Part shown: in pieces, positions 25,899 to 35,807 of the stretch
Layout of the letters: each line of letters starts with the position of its first letter
Position numbering within the stretch: the stretch's first letter is position 1
Assembly (NCBI GenBank): GCA_016297805.1
Contig: JAEDFX010000002.1
Span: 1-61,952, forward strand
Direction of reading: 5' to 3'
From: Treponema sp.
GTDB lineage: Bacteria; Spirochaetota; Spirochaetia; Treponematales; Treponemataceae
DNA: 61,952 nucleotides
Notes under the pieces: generated by a model
Told to the model about the DNA's origin: nothing
Database searches by the model: none
The model's input: the letters and a program-made list of their open reading frames with translations, nothing else
Translations under genes and position numbers: made by a program

Positions 25899-27786
25899 GC
25901 AGGCACAGGACAGGCTAAGTAAAGTTGCAAAAGTAAATATTCTTCTCATTATATTGATAATTTTTTTTGCAGTTTATATATATAAGCTTTTTTCAATGCA
26001 GATTGTACAGGGAGATCATTACCGTTCACAGTCCCAGAGAATTTCAAGTCAGGTAACCGTTATTTCTGCTCAGCGCGGAGAGATTTTTGACAGAAATGCC
26101 AATCTTCCTATGGTAATTAATACAGATTCTTTTGCGGTTGAAGTTACTCCTGGTGAAATTCCTGCAAATCGTTATGATACTGTTATCCTAAAATTGGCTC
26201 AGTATCTTGGGATTCCAAAATCTGATATTGATAGAAAGATACCAAAAAATATCCGTCGTTCGTACTCATCTATACAGATAAAATCAAATGTTCCATTTAC
26301 AGTTATTTCTAATATTGCTGAGAATAAAACAGATTTACCAGGTGTTTCCTGGGTTTCTAAACCTATGAGAAACTACCTTCATACAGGTTCACTTTCTCAT
26401 ATTATTGGTTATGTTGGTGATATCAATCGTGATGAAATGACCGTTCTTTATAATCAGGGATACAATAAAAATAGTATTGTCGGTAAAACTGGTATTGAAA
26501 AACAATATGATTCCCTGCTTCAAGGTACACCTGGACGGGAAATGTCTACTGTAGATGTTCATGGTCGTATTATTTCTGATACACCTATTGTTGAAGAACC
26601 AAAAATGGGCAAGAATCTGGTCTTAACTATAGATTCAGATATCCAGAAACTTGTTGAAAATGCTTTGGGAGAACGAGTAGGTGCTTCTGTTGTATTAAAA
26701 CCTTCTACTGGTGAAGTTCTGGCTATGGTATCTTATCCATATTACGATTCCAATATTTTTAGTTCAGATGATTCTTCAAGAGAATATTCAAAGCTCTTAA
26801 ATGATACATCAAAGCCTTTACTTAATCGTGCTGTTCAGGTTTCTTATCCTCCAGCCTCAACTTTTAAAGTAATTATGTCTGCGGCTATGCTTCAGGAAAA
26901 TGCGTTCCCTGGTTCTAAAAAAATAGAATGTAAGGGAAAGATGTCCTATGGTGGTCGTGTATTCCATTGTCACGTTCATGAACCAGGTCATGGTTGGCTT
27001 GATTTGAAGAATGCTATGGCTCAGTCATGTGATGTTTATTATTGGACTGTTGGACGAGATTATCTTGGAATTGAAAAGATTTCTTCGTATGCAAGAGAAT
27101 TTGGTTTTGGAAAAAGTGCACAGATAGATCTTCCTAGTCAGGTTTCTGGTCTTGTTCCTACTGCAGAGTGGAAGGAAAAGAAGTACCATGAGAAATGGCT
27201 TGGTGGTGATACTATGTCTTGTTCAATTGGTCAGGGGTATATGGAAGCTACTCCTTTGCAACTTGCGGATATGGTTGCAATGGTTTCCAATGAAGGCGTT
27301 ATCTATAAGCCTCATTTACTGAAGGAAGTACGAGATCCTGTTACAAATGAAGTTATTCAGGAAGTAACTCCGTCAATCCTTACAGAATCTACAATTGATA
27401 AAGAAGTCTGGAAAGAAGTTCAGGAAGCAATGCGCCATACTGTTACTGATGGTACAATTGAATGGGTTTTTCAGAGACAGAAAATTCAGGTTGCAGCTAA
27501 AACTGGTACTGCCGAAGTTGATCAGTATAAAAACTCTGCAGATAATAAACACTGGCATTCATGGCTTGTTGCTTATGCTCCTTATGATGCTCCACCTGAA
27601 GATAGAATTTGTGTTGCTACTATTGTTGAGGCTGTTAATAACTGGGAATGGTGGGCCCCATATTGTACTAATATCATCATTCAGGGATATTTTGAAAATC
27701 AAAATTATGAAGAAGCTGTAAACGCTTTGAAATATCAGTCTGTTATTGAAGAATTACGCAGAAATGCAAATACAAGACGAGAATAG
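25891..27786 (+). CDS. mrdA: Penicillin-binding protein 2 (elongation transpeptidase)
   Basis: PBP2 crosslinks peptidoglycan during side-wall growth. The protein (631 residues from ATG 25891) has an N-terminal membrane helix, the pedestal domain (SAQRGEIFDRN) and GKTGIEKQYDSLLQG. The transpeptidase follows with the active-site PPASTFKVI (Ser323, Lys326), QSCD and KTGTAE. An in-frame TTG at 25885 is five bases after AAGGA and could be the true start, adding two residues. It overlaps mreD by eight bases and is followed by rodA after 8 bp. Confidence 0.95.
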   Translation: MFKQAQDRLSKVAKVNILLIILIIFFAVYIYKLFSMQIVQGDHYRSQSQRISSQVTVISAQRGEIFDRNANLPMVINTDSFAVEVTPGEIPANRYDTVILKLAQYLGIPKSDIDRKIPKNIRRSYSSIQIKSNVPFTVISNIAENKTDLPGVSWVSKPMRNYLHTGSLSHIIGYVGDINRDEMTVLYNQGYNKNSIVGKTGIEKQYDSLLQGTPGREMSTVDVHGRIISDTPIVEEPKMGKNLVLTIDSDIQKLVENALGERVGASVVLKPSTGEVLAMVSYPYYDSNIFSSDDSSREYSKLLNDTSKPLLNRAVQVSYPPASTFKVIMSAAMLQENAFPGSKKIECKGKMSYGGRVFHCHVHEPGHGWLDLKNAMAQSCDVYYWTVGRDYLGIEKISSYAREFGFGKSAQIDLPSQVSGLVPTAEWKEKKYHEKWLGGDTMSCSIGQGYMEATPLQLADMVAMVSNEGVIYKPHLLKEVRDPVTNEVIQEVTPSILTESTIDKEVWKEVQEAMRHTVTDGTIEWVFQRQKIQVAAKTGTAEVDQYKNSADNKHWHSWLVAYAPYDAPPEDRICVATIVEAVNNWEWWAPYCTNIIIQGYFENQNYEEAVNALKYQSVIEELRRNANTRRE

Positions 27787-27794
27787 GAGCGGAT

Positions 27795-29108
27795 ATGAAG
27801 AATAAGTTTTATTTAATGTTTGATTATCTTTTGATATTGGTTGTTCTCATTCTTGTTTCTATTGGTGTTATGTTCATTTATTCTTCAAGCATTAACTCTG
27901 AAGGTATTTCTGTAACAAATGAATATATAAAACAGATAATCTGGGGTTCTATAGGTTTTGTTATTATGATTTTAATGACGCTGTATGACTATAGAAAACT
28001 TCAGTCAAAAGCTATTTATTTATATTTATTTTTAATTGTTCTTTTGATTTATACAAGACTGTTTGGACGTTACGTAAATGGTGCAAAAAGCTGGATCGGT
28101 ATTGGTGAATTTGGTATTCAGCCTTCGGAATTTGGGAAAGTTTTTTTTATTTTGTTTTTAGCTGCGGTTTTAGATAATACACAGAATATACATCCATTAA
28201 GAAGATTTATTTATGCAATTGGAGTTCTGCTTATTCCTATGGGGTTGATTCTTCTTCAGCCTGATTTGGGTACTTCAAGTGTTTATGTTCCTATTTTTCT
28301 TGTAATGTGTTTTATTGCCGGTATACCTTTAATGTATCTGCTTTATGTTCTTTCTTTTGGTATTCTTACAATCTTCTTTGCGATTTTGCCTGTTTGGAAT
28401 AATGAAATTGCTGATAAGTCTTTTGCTATTATTTCTATTCTTACAACTATGAAGCTTAGACTCATTCTTATATCGGCCATATTTATTATTACTTTGTTAG
28501 GGTATGTAATCAGGCGTTATCTTCATGGTCCAAAATATATCTTCTGGATTACTTATGTTGCATCTATTATAACACTTGCTCTTATTTTTTCATTTTTACT
28601 TGGAAAATTCTTAAAGGATTACCAGATTAAACGTCTGATCATTTTTATGAATCCAAATAAAGATCCTTTAGGCGCAGGGTGGAATATTATTCAGTCAAAG
28701 GTTGCCATAGGTGCTGGCGGTCTGATGGGGCAGGGATATCTTCAAGGTACACAGAGTCATTATCGATTCCTGCCACAGCAGAGTACAGACTTTATTTTCA
28801 GTATCTTGTCTGAAGAATTTGGATTTATAGGTTGTTGTTTGATTTATTTCCTTTATTTTATAATACTTCTAAAAATTTTGTACATTATAAGGAAATGTGT
28901 TAATAAGTTTGGAACTTATATTTGTGCAGGAATATTCGGTATGTTCACATTCCATTTCTTTATTAACGTTGGAATGGTTATGGGAATGATGCCTATTACT
29001 GGTATTCCTTTACAGTTTTTATCATATGGTGGTTCTTCATTGTTAACTGCTATGACTTGTATTGGTTTAGTAATGAATGTTAATTGTAGAAAGTATGATT
29101 TAAAATAA
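27795..29108 (+). CDS. rodA: Rod-shape SEDS glycosyltransferase RodA
   Basis: RodA polymerises lipid II together with PBP2. The 437-residue membrane protein has about ten helices and the SEDS motifs NGAKSWIGIGEFGIQPSEFGK, LLQPDLGTSSV, GSGGLMGQGY-like GAGGLMGQGYLQGTQS, and FLPQQSTDFIFSILSEEFGF. It ends with PLQFLSYGGSSL. GGAG precedes the ATG. It is the last gene of the mreB operon. The roughly 90-bp gap to the next gene shows no clear terminator. Confidence 0.95.
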   Translation: MKNKFYLMFDYLLILVVLILVSIGVMFIYSSSINSEGISVTNEYIKQIIWGSIGFVIMILMTLYDYRKLQSKAIYLYLFLIVLLIYTRLFGRYVNGAKSWIGIGEFGIQPSEFGKVFFILFLAAVLDNTQNIHPLRRFIYAIGVLLIPMGLILLQPDLGTSSVYVPIFLVMCFIAGIPLMYLLYVLSFGILTIFFAILPVWNNEIADKSFAIISILTTMKLRLILISAIFIITLLGYVIRRYLHGPKYIFWITYVASIITLALIFSFLLGKFLKDYQIKRLIIFMNPNKDPLGAGWNIIQSKVAIGAGGLMGQGYLQGTQSHYRFLPQQSTDFIFSILSEEFGFIGCCLIYFLYFIILLKILYIIRKCVNKFGTYICAGIFGMFTFHFFINVGMVMGMMPITGIPLQFLSYGGSSLLTAMTCIGLVMNVNCRKYDLK

Positions 29109-29202
29109 CAAAAAATTAATTTTTTATTTGATGTAATTAACCTTGATAAAAGCCTTATAGATTTTATAGGTACTCCTGTAGGCGAGGAATTATTGCGCCA
29201 TA

Positions 29203-31395
29203 CTATTGGAAAGATACTGTTTCATACATCCAGAGAGAATCTGAATCCTTTACTTTAAAAATATGAGCAATTAAGCGCATATCTGTGATTTTATTATTAT
29301 ATTTTCTTTTGTATTCAATAATTCTTGTTTCTGGCATACCTGAATAACTTTCCATAATTTTCTTTCTGTCCAGAAAATTCAGATATGCCTGTTTATATTC
29401 CGGTAAAATAAAATTTTCAGCTAGTTTTACTACAGCTTTATCAAATTTTTCATCAAAAATTTCAGTTTCATTCATAAAATCACAGTTTCCGCTTGGTTCA
29501 TAATAAGTGTTTTCTGTTATATTTATGATAAACGAATAAAGAGGCAATTTTAACATTGAATTCTTAAAAGCTGTAATATGTTCTGATAAAAAATCATAAG
29601 ATGTATTAAAAACATCTTTATTTGTATCAAGAAGAAGTTCAAATTTATCTTTTTGAAGAGGTTTGGAATAGAAAAATCCCTGGATACTGTCACATCCTAT
29701 ATGTTTTAAAAACGCAACTTGAGTATCTTTTTCAACCCCTTCAGCAGTTACATGCATTCCAAGCTCTTTTGCAAGGAGAATTGTATGTTCCAATAATCGG
29801 TCGCCACCAAAATTTCCTATGTAATCAATCAAACTTTTATCGATTTTCAAGGTATCAAAATGCATTGAATTCAAAGAGGCTAGGGAAGAATAACCTGAGC
29901 CAAAATCATCCATCTGAAGTTTGAAACCTGCTTTATAGAAGTCGTTAGTTATCTGTTTAATTTCATTGTTAGTAACAGCTGCACTTTCCGTTATTTCTAT
30001 AGGAAGTAAAGATTTGTCTATACCAATTTCTTCTGAAATTTTCTTATAAGTGTTTACAATATCACTAAAATAAAGACTGATTCGAGATAAATTTATAGAA
30101 ATTGGCACAATAAGTTTATGTTGATTCTGCCAGTTTCTTTGTTGTGTACATACATTTCTGAATATATATTCATCAAATTTGCGAATAAGTCCTTCTTTTT
30201 CAAAAATAGGAATGAATAAACTTGGTGAACAGATTGTACCGTCTGCTTTTTCCCAGCGTACAAGAGCTTCTGCACCAATTAATTTTCCATTTAGAGGATT
30301 AAATTTTGGCTGATACCAGATTTTAAATTCTTTTTTTGATAAAGCATCTTCAAAGCTGTCTATGATTTGTTTTTCAATAATAAGCTTATTGTTATCTTCC
30401 TCATCAAAAAAATTGTAATTTATATTTTTTAATTCTTTTGCATTGTGTTTTGCAGCAACGGATTCACTGTAGGCTAATTCAATTTTTTTATTTGGTTCCC
30501 ATTTAGCTATTCCATAATAAGGAATCAGATTTGGAACAGATAATTCACTGGATGCAATGCTCAGAGACAATGTCATATTTTTTAATTTTCTAATGATAAC
30601 ATCCTGGTCAAAGGTAGGAACAAAAATAATAAAATGGTCAGCATTAATATGGCCTGCTAAATCTCCATTTTCAAAATCAAAGATTTCCTGAAGATTTTTC
30701 CATATATAACGAATAACTTCATCACCTTTTATAATGCCACAAATCGAATTGATTATTTTAAAAGAGTGAATATCTAGTGAAATGATAGAACCTGGTTTAT
30801 TAATGGTTTTTAGTTTTGATTTAAATTTAATGTAATTATATCCATGAGTTACAGGATCATAATAAGCATACTGTTCAAGTTCTTTTTTATGTAAATTTTC
30901 TTCCTTAGATTTTTGTTCTGTGTGGTCTTTTACAATTGATAAGGCACATATTTCTCCGAATTCATTTGTTGTAAGTAGAAAAATTTGGTTCAGAAAAATT
31001 TTTTTTCCGGTTTTACTGGTTATCCAATAATCAACTTGGTATTCTCTTTTTCCTTCATTGAAAAGTCTGATTAAATGTTGTCTGACATCTTTGAAAAATG
31101 GATATTTTTCCAAATTAATTGGAGTAACCATATTCTTGGCCCATTTTTCTATGAACAAAGAAAAAGAGCAGGGACTGGTCATTCCAATTAATTCCAAAGT
31201 TGAATAAAATTCACCCTTAGAATTTTTATATAGAATTTCAGTTTCAATTATGTCTTTTGAAAGATTTACATCATAGTAGGAAATAGCATTGGAAAGAATG
31301 GCATTTCTGTATTGTGATTCATAAAATAGTGCACGTTCTAGTATTTCTCTTTTTGGTATAGGAGTCTTAATTTCTGCCATAGTAAATTCACTCAC
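29203..31395 (-). CDS. c-di-GMP phosphodiesterase (PAS - degenerate GGDEF - EAL)
   Basis: In this 730-residue protein a PAS-like sensor (about residues 25-170) is followed by a GGDEF-type fold whose active site reads INADHF. That lacks the GGDEF signature, so cyclase activity is unlikely. An EAL domain follows (about 350-595) with EALVRW, ITESA, MDDFGSGYSSL, KIDKSLI, AEGVE and QGFFYSKPL, all the metal and substrate residues expected of an active phosphodiesterase. About 130 C-terminal residues have no assigned fold. No membrane helix is seen, so it is probably cytoplasmic. It stands alone and only a weak ribosome site (GTGAGTGA) precedes it. Confidence 0.88.
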   Translation of the reverse strand: MSEFTMAEIKTPIPKREILERALFYESQYRNAILSNAISYYDVNLSKDIIETEILYKNSKGEFYSTLELIGMTSPCSFSLFIEKWAKNMVTPINLEKYPFFKDVRQHLIRLFNEGKREYQVDYWITSKTGKKIFLNQIFLLTTNEFGEICALSIVKDHTEQKSKEENLHKKELEQYAYYDPVTHGYNYIKFKSKLKTINKPGSIISLDIHSFKIINSICGIIKGDEVIRYIWKNLQEIFDFENGDLAGHINADHFIIFVPTFDQDVIIRKLKNMTLSLSIASSELSVPNLIPYYGIAKWEPNKKIELAYSESVAAKHNAKELKNINYNFFDEEDNNKLIIEKQIIDSFEDALSKKEFKIWYQPKFNPLNGKLIGAEALVRWEKADGTICSPSLFIPIFEKEGLIRKFDEYIFRNVCTQQRNWQNQHKLIVPISINLSRISLYFSDIVNTYKKISEEIGIDKSLLPIEITESAAVTNNEIKQITNDFYKAGFKLQMDDFGSGYSSLASLNSMHFDTLKIDKSLIDYIGNFGGDRLLEHTILLAKELGMHVTAEGVEKDTQVAFLKHIGCDSIQGFFYSKPLQKDKFELLLDTNKDVFNTSYDFLSEHITAFKNSMLKLPLYSFIINITENTYYEPSGNCDFMNETEIFDEKFDKAVVKLAENFILPEYKQAYLNFLDRKKIMESYSGMPETRIIEYKRKYNNKITDMRLIAHIFKVKDSDSLWMYETVSFQ

Positions 31396-31534
31396 TATTT
31401 AGATTATCAGATTTTAATTAATTTGCAAGTATTAAAATAAAAATTTACAAAAAATAAACATGCTGATATGATGGATTTGACTATTTTTTTCTATTATTGG
31501 TCGACTGAATATTTATATAGGAGGATTTTTTTTA

Positions 31535-32029
31535 ATGAAGGAAATTAAAGTAGAAGATTGGAATGAAAATCCATTTAAAGTGATTGGTAAAGACTGGATG
31601 CTTATAACAGCCGAAAAAGAAGGTAAAACAAATATGATGACTGCCAGCTGGGGCGGCGTTGGTATTTTATGGGGTAAAAATGTTGCAACAGTTTATATTA
31701 GACCTTCACGATATACTAAAGGTTTTGTAGATTCAGGGGATAAGTTTTCTCTCTGTGTATTGGCTGAAGATTATCGTAAGCAGTTGAATTATTGTGGTTC
31801 TAAAAGTGGACGTGATGAAGATAAAGTAAAAGCTTGTGGATTTACCGTTGAAAAATCTGATGGTACTGTATGGTTTAAAGAAAGCCGTTTAGTATTTATC
31901 TGTAAAAAGCTATATTCTCAGAAAATGGATTCCTCATTGTTAAAAGATGAAAATCTTCGTAATTCCATGTGGAAAGATGACGTTCATGAAATGTACATAG
32001 CAGAAATCGAAAAGATTTTGATACAATAA
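31535..32029 (+). CDS. Flavin reductase-like / FMN-binding split-barrel protein
   Basis: This 164-residue protein has the signature of the flavin reductase-like family: NMMTASWGGVGILWGKNVATVYIRPSRYT near the N-terminus, with the MTASW loop that contacts FMN, and then FSLCVLAED. It probably binds FMN and transfers electrons from NAD(P)H or acts on a small substrate; the exact reaction cannot be read from sequence. AGGAGG precedes the start. A bidirectional hairpin at 32097-32160 separates it from convergent mfd. Confidence 0.85.
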   Translation: MKEIKVEDWNENPFKVIGKDWMLITAEKEGKTNMMTASWGGVGILWGKNVATVYIRPSRYTKGFVDSGDKFSLCVLAEDYRKQLNYCGSKSGRDEDKVKACGFTVEKSDGTVWFKESRLVFICKKLYSQKMDSSLLKDENLRNSMWKDDVHEMYIAEIEKILIQ

Positions 32030-32096
32030 CACTTTCTGTAATGTGTATTCTGTCTACCCGAATATCGAAATTTTAAATTTGTAAGCGTCAATTTTT

Positions 32097-32165
32097 AACC
32101 TCCTACGCGTCAGTTTTCCAGGTCCAAATTTACTCTTCTCCTTTGATAAGGTAGGAGGTTTTTAT
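32097..32165. terminator. Large-loop inverted repeat between convergent genes, probable bidirectional terminator
   Basis: AACCTCCTAC (32097-32106) pairs perfectly with GTAGGAGGTT (32151-32160) across a 44-nt loop. Seven of the next eight bases are T or A-T mixed. On either strand it would end the flavin reductase and mfd transcripts. The arms happen to be Shine-Dalgarno and anti-Shine-Dalgarno sequences. Confidence 0.65.
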
Positions 32166-32166
32166 T

Positions 32167-35100
32167 TTACAATTGAGACAGTTTTTCTCTGATGAATTCA
32201 GATTTTTCTTTAAGTCCAATTTTACCTAGTTTAATAAATAGAACGTTTGGTAATTGAGGATTTAATCTGATTGTTCCAGGATTATCTTTAATAAGTTTCA
32301 TGACTTTATCAATAGAAAGTTTTGATACCTGTGCAAATTCAACTTTAACTTCGCCCTGACGTTCTCGAATGGATTTTATTGCCAGCTTTTTACAGATAAT
32401 ACGGATTTCTGCTAGTGCCAGTAAACTTGAAACTTCATCTGGAATTGGTCCAAAACGGTCCGCCAGTTCACCAAGGACTGCGTCAAATTCAGAATCCTCT
32501 GTAATTGCTGCAATTTTTTTGTAAATTTCCATTTTAATCTGAGGGTTTGTAATATATGTGTCTGGAATAAAGCCTGTATATTCCAATTCCATAAGAACTT
32601 CAGTTTGTTCCTGATAATCTTTCTGCGCACTGAGTCGGTTCACTGCATCGTTTAAAAGACGTACATACATATCAAAACCAACTGAATATACATCTCCGGA
32701 CTGGTCGCGTCCTAAAAGATTTCCAGCACCTCGAATTTCCATATCTTTCATAGCAATTTTAAAGCCGCTTCCAAGTTCTGTAAAATCACTGATTACCTGT
32801 AAACGTTTCATTGCAACTTCAGAGAGTGCTTTGTTTTCAGGATATAAAAGATATGCATAAGCCTGTCGGTCACTTCGTCCTACACGGCCTCGAAGCTGAT
32901 ATAATTGAGAAACACCGTACATATCTGCGCGATCAATAATGATTGTATTTACGTTTGGAATATCAATACCGTTTTCAATAATAGTTGTAGCTATCAGAAC
33001 ATGAAAACCACCCATTTTAAATCTCTGGAAAATATCTTCCAGCTGTGTACTGGTCATCTGCCCATGAGCAATATCTACAATAACTTCTGGGACTATAGTT
33101 TCAATTTTTCTGCGAATTTCATTAAGAGATTCAACTCTGTTATGAAGATAGAATACCTGCCCTCCCCGGTCAATTTCCCGTCTTATGGCCTGGGCAACCC
33201 TTTCGTCTGTAAATTCATCTACGGTAGTTTCTACTGGCTGACGGTTTAAAGGAGGTGTTGTCAAAAGACTCATATCACGAATCTTTAAGAGACTCATGTG
33301 TAAAGTTCGTGGAATTGGGGTTGCAGACATGGTTAAACAGTCAATGTTATTCTTCATTTCCTTAAGTTTTTCCTTGTCTTTTACACCAAAACGCTGCTCT
33401 TCATCAATAATCATAAGGCCAAGGTTTTTGAAAATTACATCTTTCTGGATAATTCGGTGAGTACCGATAAGAATATCTACCTCACCTTCCTTAACTCTGG
33501 CTAAAGTCTTCTTTTGGTCTCCTGTACTTACAAATCTTGAAAGACGTTCAATTTTTACAGGGAAATTTTTAAAGCGTTCCTTACAGTTTTCATAATGCTG
33601 TTCAGCAAGAATTGTTGTTGGCGCCAGAAAGGCAACCTGTTTACCACCCATTACGGCCTTAAAAGCAGCACGCATGGCAATTTCTGTTTTACCATAACCA
33701 ACATCACCACATACAAGACGATCCATAGGAACAGGTCTTTCCATATCCTGTTTAATTTCTTCTGTTACTGTAATCTGGTCAGGAGTGTCTTCATATGGGA
33801 ATGCAGCTTCAAAAGCCGCCTGCCATTCTGTTTCTTTTGGGAAGGCATAACCTACAGAAGCCTGCCTGCGTGAATATAAATCAATGAGCTTTTGAGCCAA
33901 ATCTTCAACTGCCTGACGGACTTTACTTTTTCGGTTTTCCCAGGCTTTACTTCCGATTCGGTCTAATCGAGGTTTTTCACCTTCATTACCGATATACCGC
34001 TGTACAAGATTTACCTGTTCAATTGGTACAAAAGCAAATTCTGAATCAGCATATTCCAGTTTAATATAGTCTCGCTCATTTCCCATGGCTTTTACACGTT
34101 CGATTCCATGGAAGAGTCCGATACCCCAGTTTACGTGGACAATATAATCTCCCGGATTTAATTCAACAAAAGTATCAATAGCTTTTGATTTTGCTTTATT
34201 TACCGATTTTGGTACGTACTTACGGCGTCCAAAAATTTCGTTTTCCTGAATTACAAGAAGTTTTGCATCTGGAAGAATAAAACCGGCAGAGATTGGTTTT
34301 GGAATAAGTATTACAGGATTTTTTTCTGCTTCAACATAATCTTTAAAAATTTCACGAATGCGAAGTTGTTGATTTTCATTATCTGTGTAAATAAAAACCT
34401 GCCAGTTGTCCTCCTGAAGACGAGACAATTCTTCCTTCATAAAATTGATATTTCCAAAGAAGCTTCTTGGTGGTTCAGAAGAAATTGTCAGATGAGATGG
34501 CGCACCCTGTTCATCTTCCTTAAGAAGAGTTCTGAAGAGAATTTTTCTCTTGCTTTCCTGTACAAGTTTTTCGTAGTTCAATAGAACCATATCTGGTGGA
34601 AAAATTGGTAATTCTTCCCTTGTGGTACGGTAAAGTTTTGTAAATTCTCTGTTGATTACCAGCTGTGCATTTTCCTGTTTATCGTAATTGAAAAATAAAA
34701 TGAATGCATTGGAATCAATATAGTCAAGGATTGTATAGATTCTGTCTCCTAGCAACTGGTATAAAAATTCTTCACCTTCCCCTTCTTTTGAAACAGAAAG
34801 CTCTGTAAGAAGATTGTCCTTGAATGCCAGTGCTTGTTCACTGAATGGAAGATGTACTGGAGCTTCCAGATTTGTTACATCATCAACATTTGTAATTGCA
34901 GTTCGCTGATATTCATCAAGTTTTTCAGAAGCTTTTGCAACTAGTTCATCAGTCCATATAACTTCTTTCATAGGATAAATAAGAATATCATCTTTGTTTC
35001 CGATAGTTGTCTGTGTATCAGTTTCAAATTCCTTGATAGAGTCAATTTCATCAAAGTCAAAAATAATTCGGGAAGCATGGGTATCGCAAGGTAAAAAAAT

Positions 35101-35754
35101 GTCCAGTACTTCACCCCGAAGGCTGAATTCACCACGAACATTTACTTTAGGAACTCTTGTATATCCTAAAGTATTAAGCTTTTGGGCTATTCTGGTAGTA
35201 TCAAGCTGGTCTCCTTTTTTTAGTTTGAATGAATAGGATCTAAGGGTATCTGGAGCCGGTAAAGGAGAAATAAAAGCTCTTTGTGTAAAAATAAAAATTC
35301 TAGAATGTTCCTTAAAGGAAAAATCAGAAGATTTAGTAAGAATTTTAGAAAGAACCCCTGCTCTTTTTCCAAATGTAATTGAACCTTTGGCTGCAGGTCT
35401 GTATGGTACAGTACCCCAGTTAGGAAAAACAAAAACTTCAGTTTCTGGTGATATTGTAGCTAAATCATTGGCAATATCCTGAGCATCCGTATCGGTTGGA
35501 ACTACAATATAAAAATCTGATGAGTAGGAACTATATTCTGGTGAAGATTTGCTTGAAGATGAATACTGAGCTGCCTGTAAAATCTGATAATGGGTCTGAT
35601 GACATAATTCAGTTGTAAAAAAAGAAAATAAACTTCCTTGAATTCCTGAAAAATGGATTGGAAATTCAGTCTGTGAATTAAAAATAGAAGCTGTAGAATC
35701 TTTAATTTCAGGCCATTTGTGCAATATTTCACTTATAGATGTTAATGATTTCAT
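32167..35754 (-). CDS. mfd: Transcription-repair coupling factor
   Basis: Mfd removes RNA polymerase stalled at DNA lesions and recruits UvrA. The 1195-residue protein has the UvrB-like N-terminal module, the RNA polymerase-interacting Tudor-like domain (LNPGDYIVHVNWGIGLFHGIERV) and the translocase motor. The motor has Walker A GDVGYGKTE, DEEQRF, TMSATPIPRTL, and GRVGRSDRQAYAYLL. The C-terminal TRCF domain ends the protein. The length is normal. It is divergent from the gene at 35808 with only 53 bp between them, and no Shine-Dalgarno is visible. Confidence 0.97.
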   Translation of the reverse strand: MKSLTSISEILHKWPEIKDSTASIFNSQTEFPIHFSGIQGSLFSFFTTELCHQTHYQILQAAQYSSSSKSSPEYSSYSSDFYIVVPTDTDAQDIANDLATISPETEVFVFPNWGTVPYRPAAKGSITFGKRAGVLSKILTKSSDFSFKEHSRIFIFTQRAFISPLPAPDTLRSYSFKLKKGDQLDTTRIAQKLNTLGYTRVPKVNVRGEFSLRGEVLDIFLPCDTHASRIIFDFDEIDSIKEFETDTQTTIGNKDDILIYPMKEVIWTDELVAKASEKLDEYQRTAITNVDDVTNLEAPVHLPFSEQALAFKDNLLTELSVSKEGEGEEFLYQLLGDRIYTILDYIDSNAFILFFNYDKQENAQLVINREFTKLYRTTREELPIFPPDMVLLNYEKLVQESKRKILFRTLLKEDEQGAPSHLTISSEPPRSFFGNINFMKEELSRLQEDNWQVFIYTDNENQQLRIREIFKDYVEAEKNPVILIPKPISAGFILPDAKLLVIQENEIFGRRKYVPKSVNKAKSKAIDTFVELNPGDYIVHVNWGIGLFHGIERVKAMGNERDYIKLEYADSEFAFVPIEQVNLVQRYIGNEGEKPRLDRIGSKAWENRKSKVRQAVEDLAQKLIDLYSRRQASVGYAFPKETEWQAAFEAAFPYEDTPDQITVTEEIKQDMERPVPMDRLVCGDVGYGKTEIAMRAAFKAVMGGKQVAFLAPTTILAEQHYENCKERFKNFPVKIERLSRFVSTGDQKKTLARVKEGEVDILIGTHRIIQKDVIFKNLGLMIIDEEQRFGVKDKEKLKEMKNNIDCLTMSATPIPRTLHMSLLKIRDMSLLTTPPLNRQPVETTVDEFTDERVAQAIRREIDRGGQVFYLHNRVESLNEIRRKIETIVPEVIVDIAHGQMTSTQLEDIFQRFKMGGFHVLIATTIIENGIDIPNVNTIIIDRADMYGVSQLYQLRGRVGRSDRQAYAYLLYPENKALSEVAMKRLQVISDFTELGSGFKIAMKDMEIRGAGNLLGRDQSGDVYSVGFDMYVRLLNDAVNRLSAQKDYQEQTEVLMELEYTGFIPDTYITNPQIKMEIYKKIAAITEDSEFDAVLGELADRFGPIPDEVSSLLALAEIRIICKKLAIKSIRERQGEVKVEFAQVSKLSIDKVMKLIKDNPGTIRLNPQLPNVLFIKLGKIGLKEKSEFIREKLSQL

Positions 35755-35807
35755 TTTTATCTACCGATATTTTAATAGTAAAAGAAAAAATTCTTTAGGA
35801 GAATACG

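Noticed and set aside
29109..29202. Terminator between rodA and the EAL gene
   Set aside because: Only short, imperfect pairings are visible and there is no T-run next to a stable stem.
30093..30278. Small frame inside the EAL protein gene
   Set aside because: It lies wholly within the conserved EAL coding sequence in another frame.
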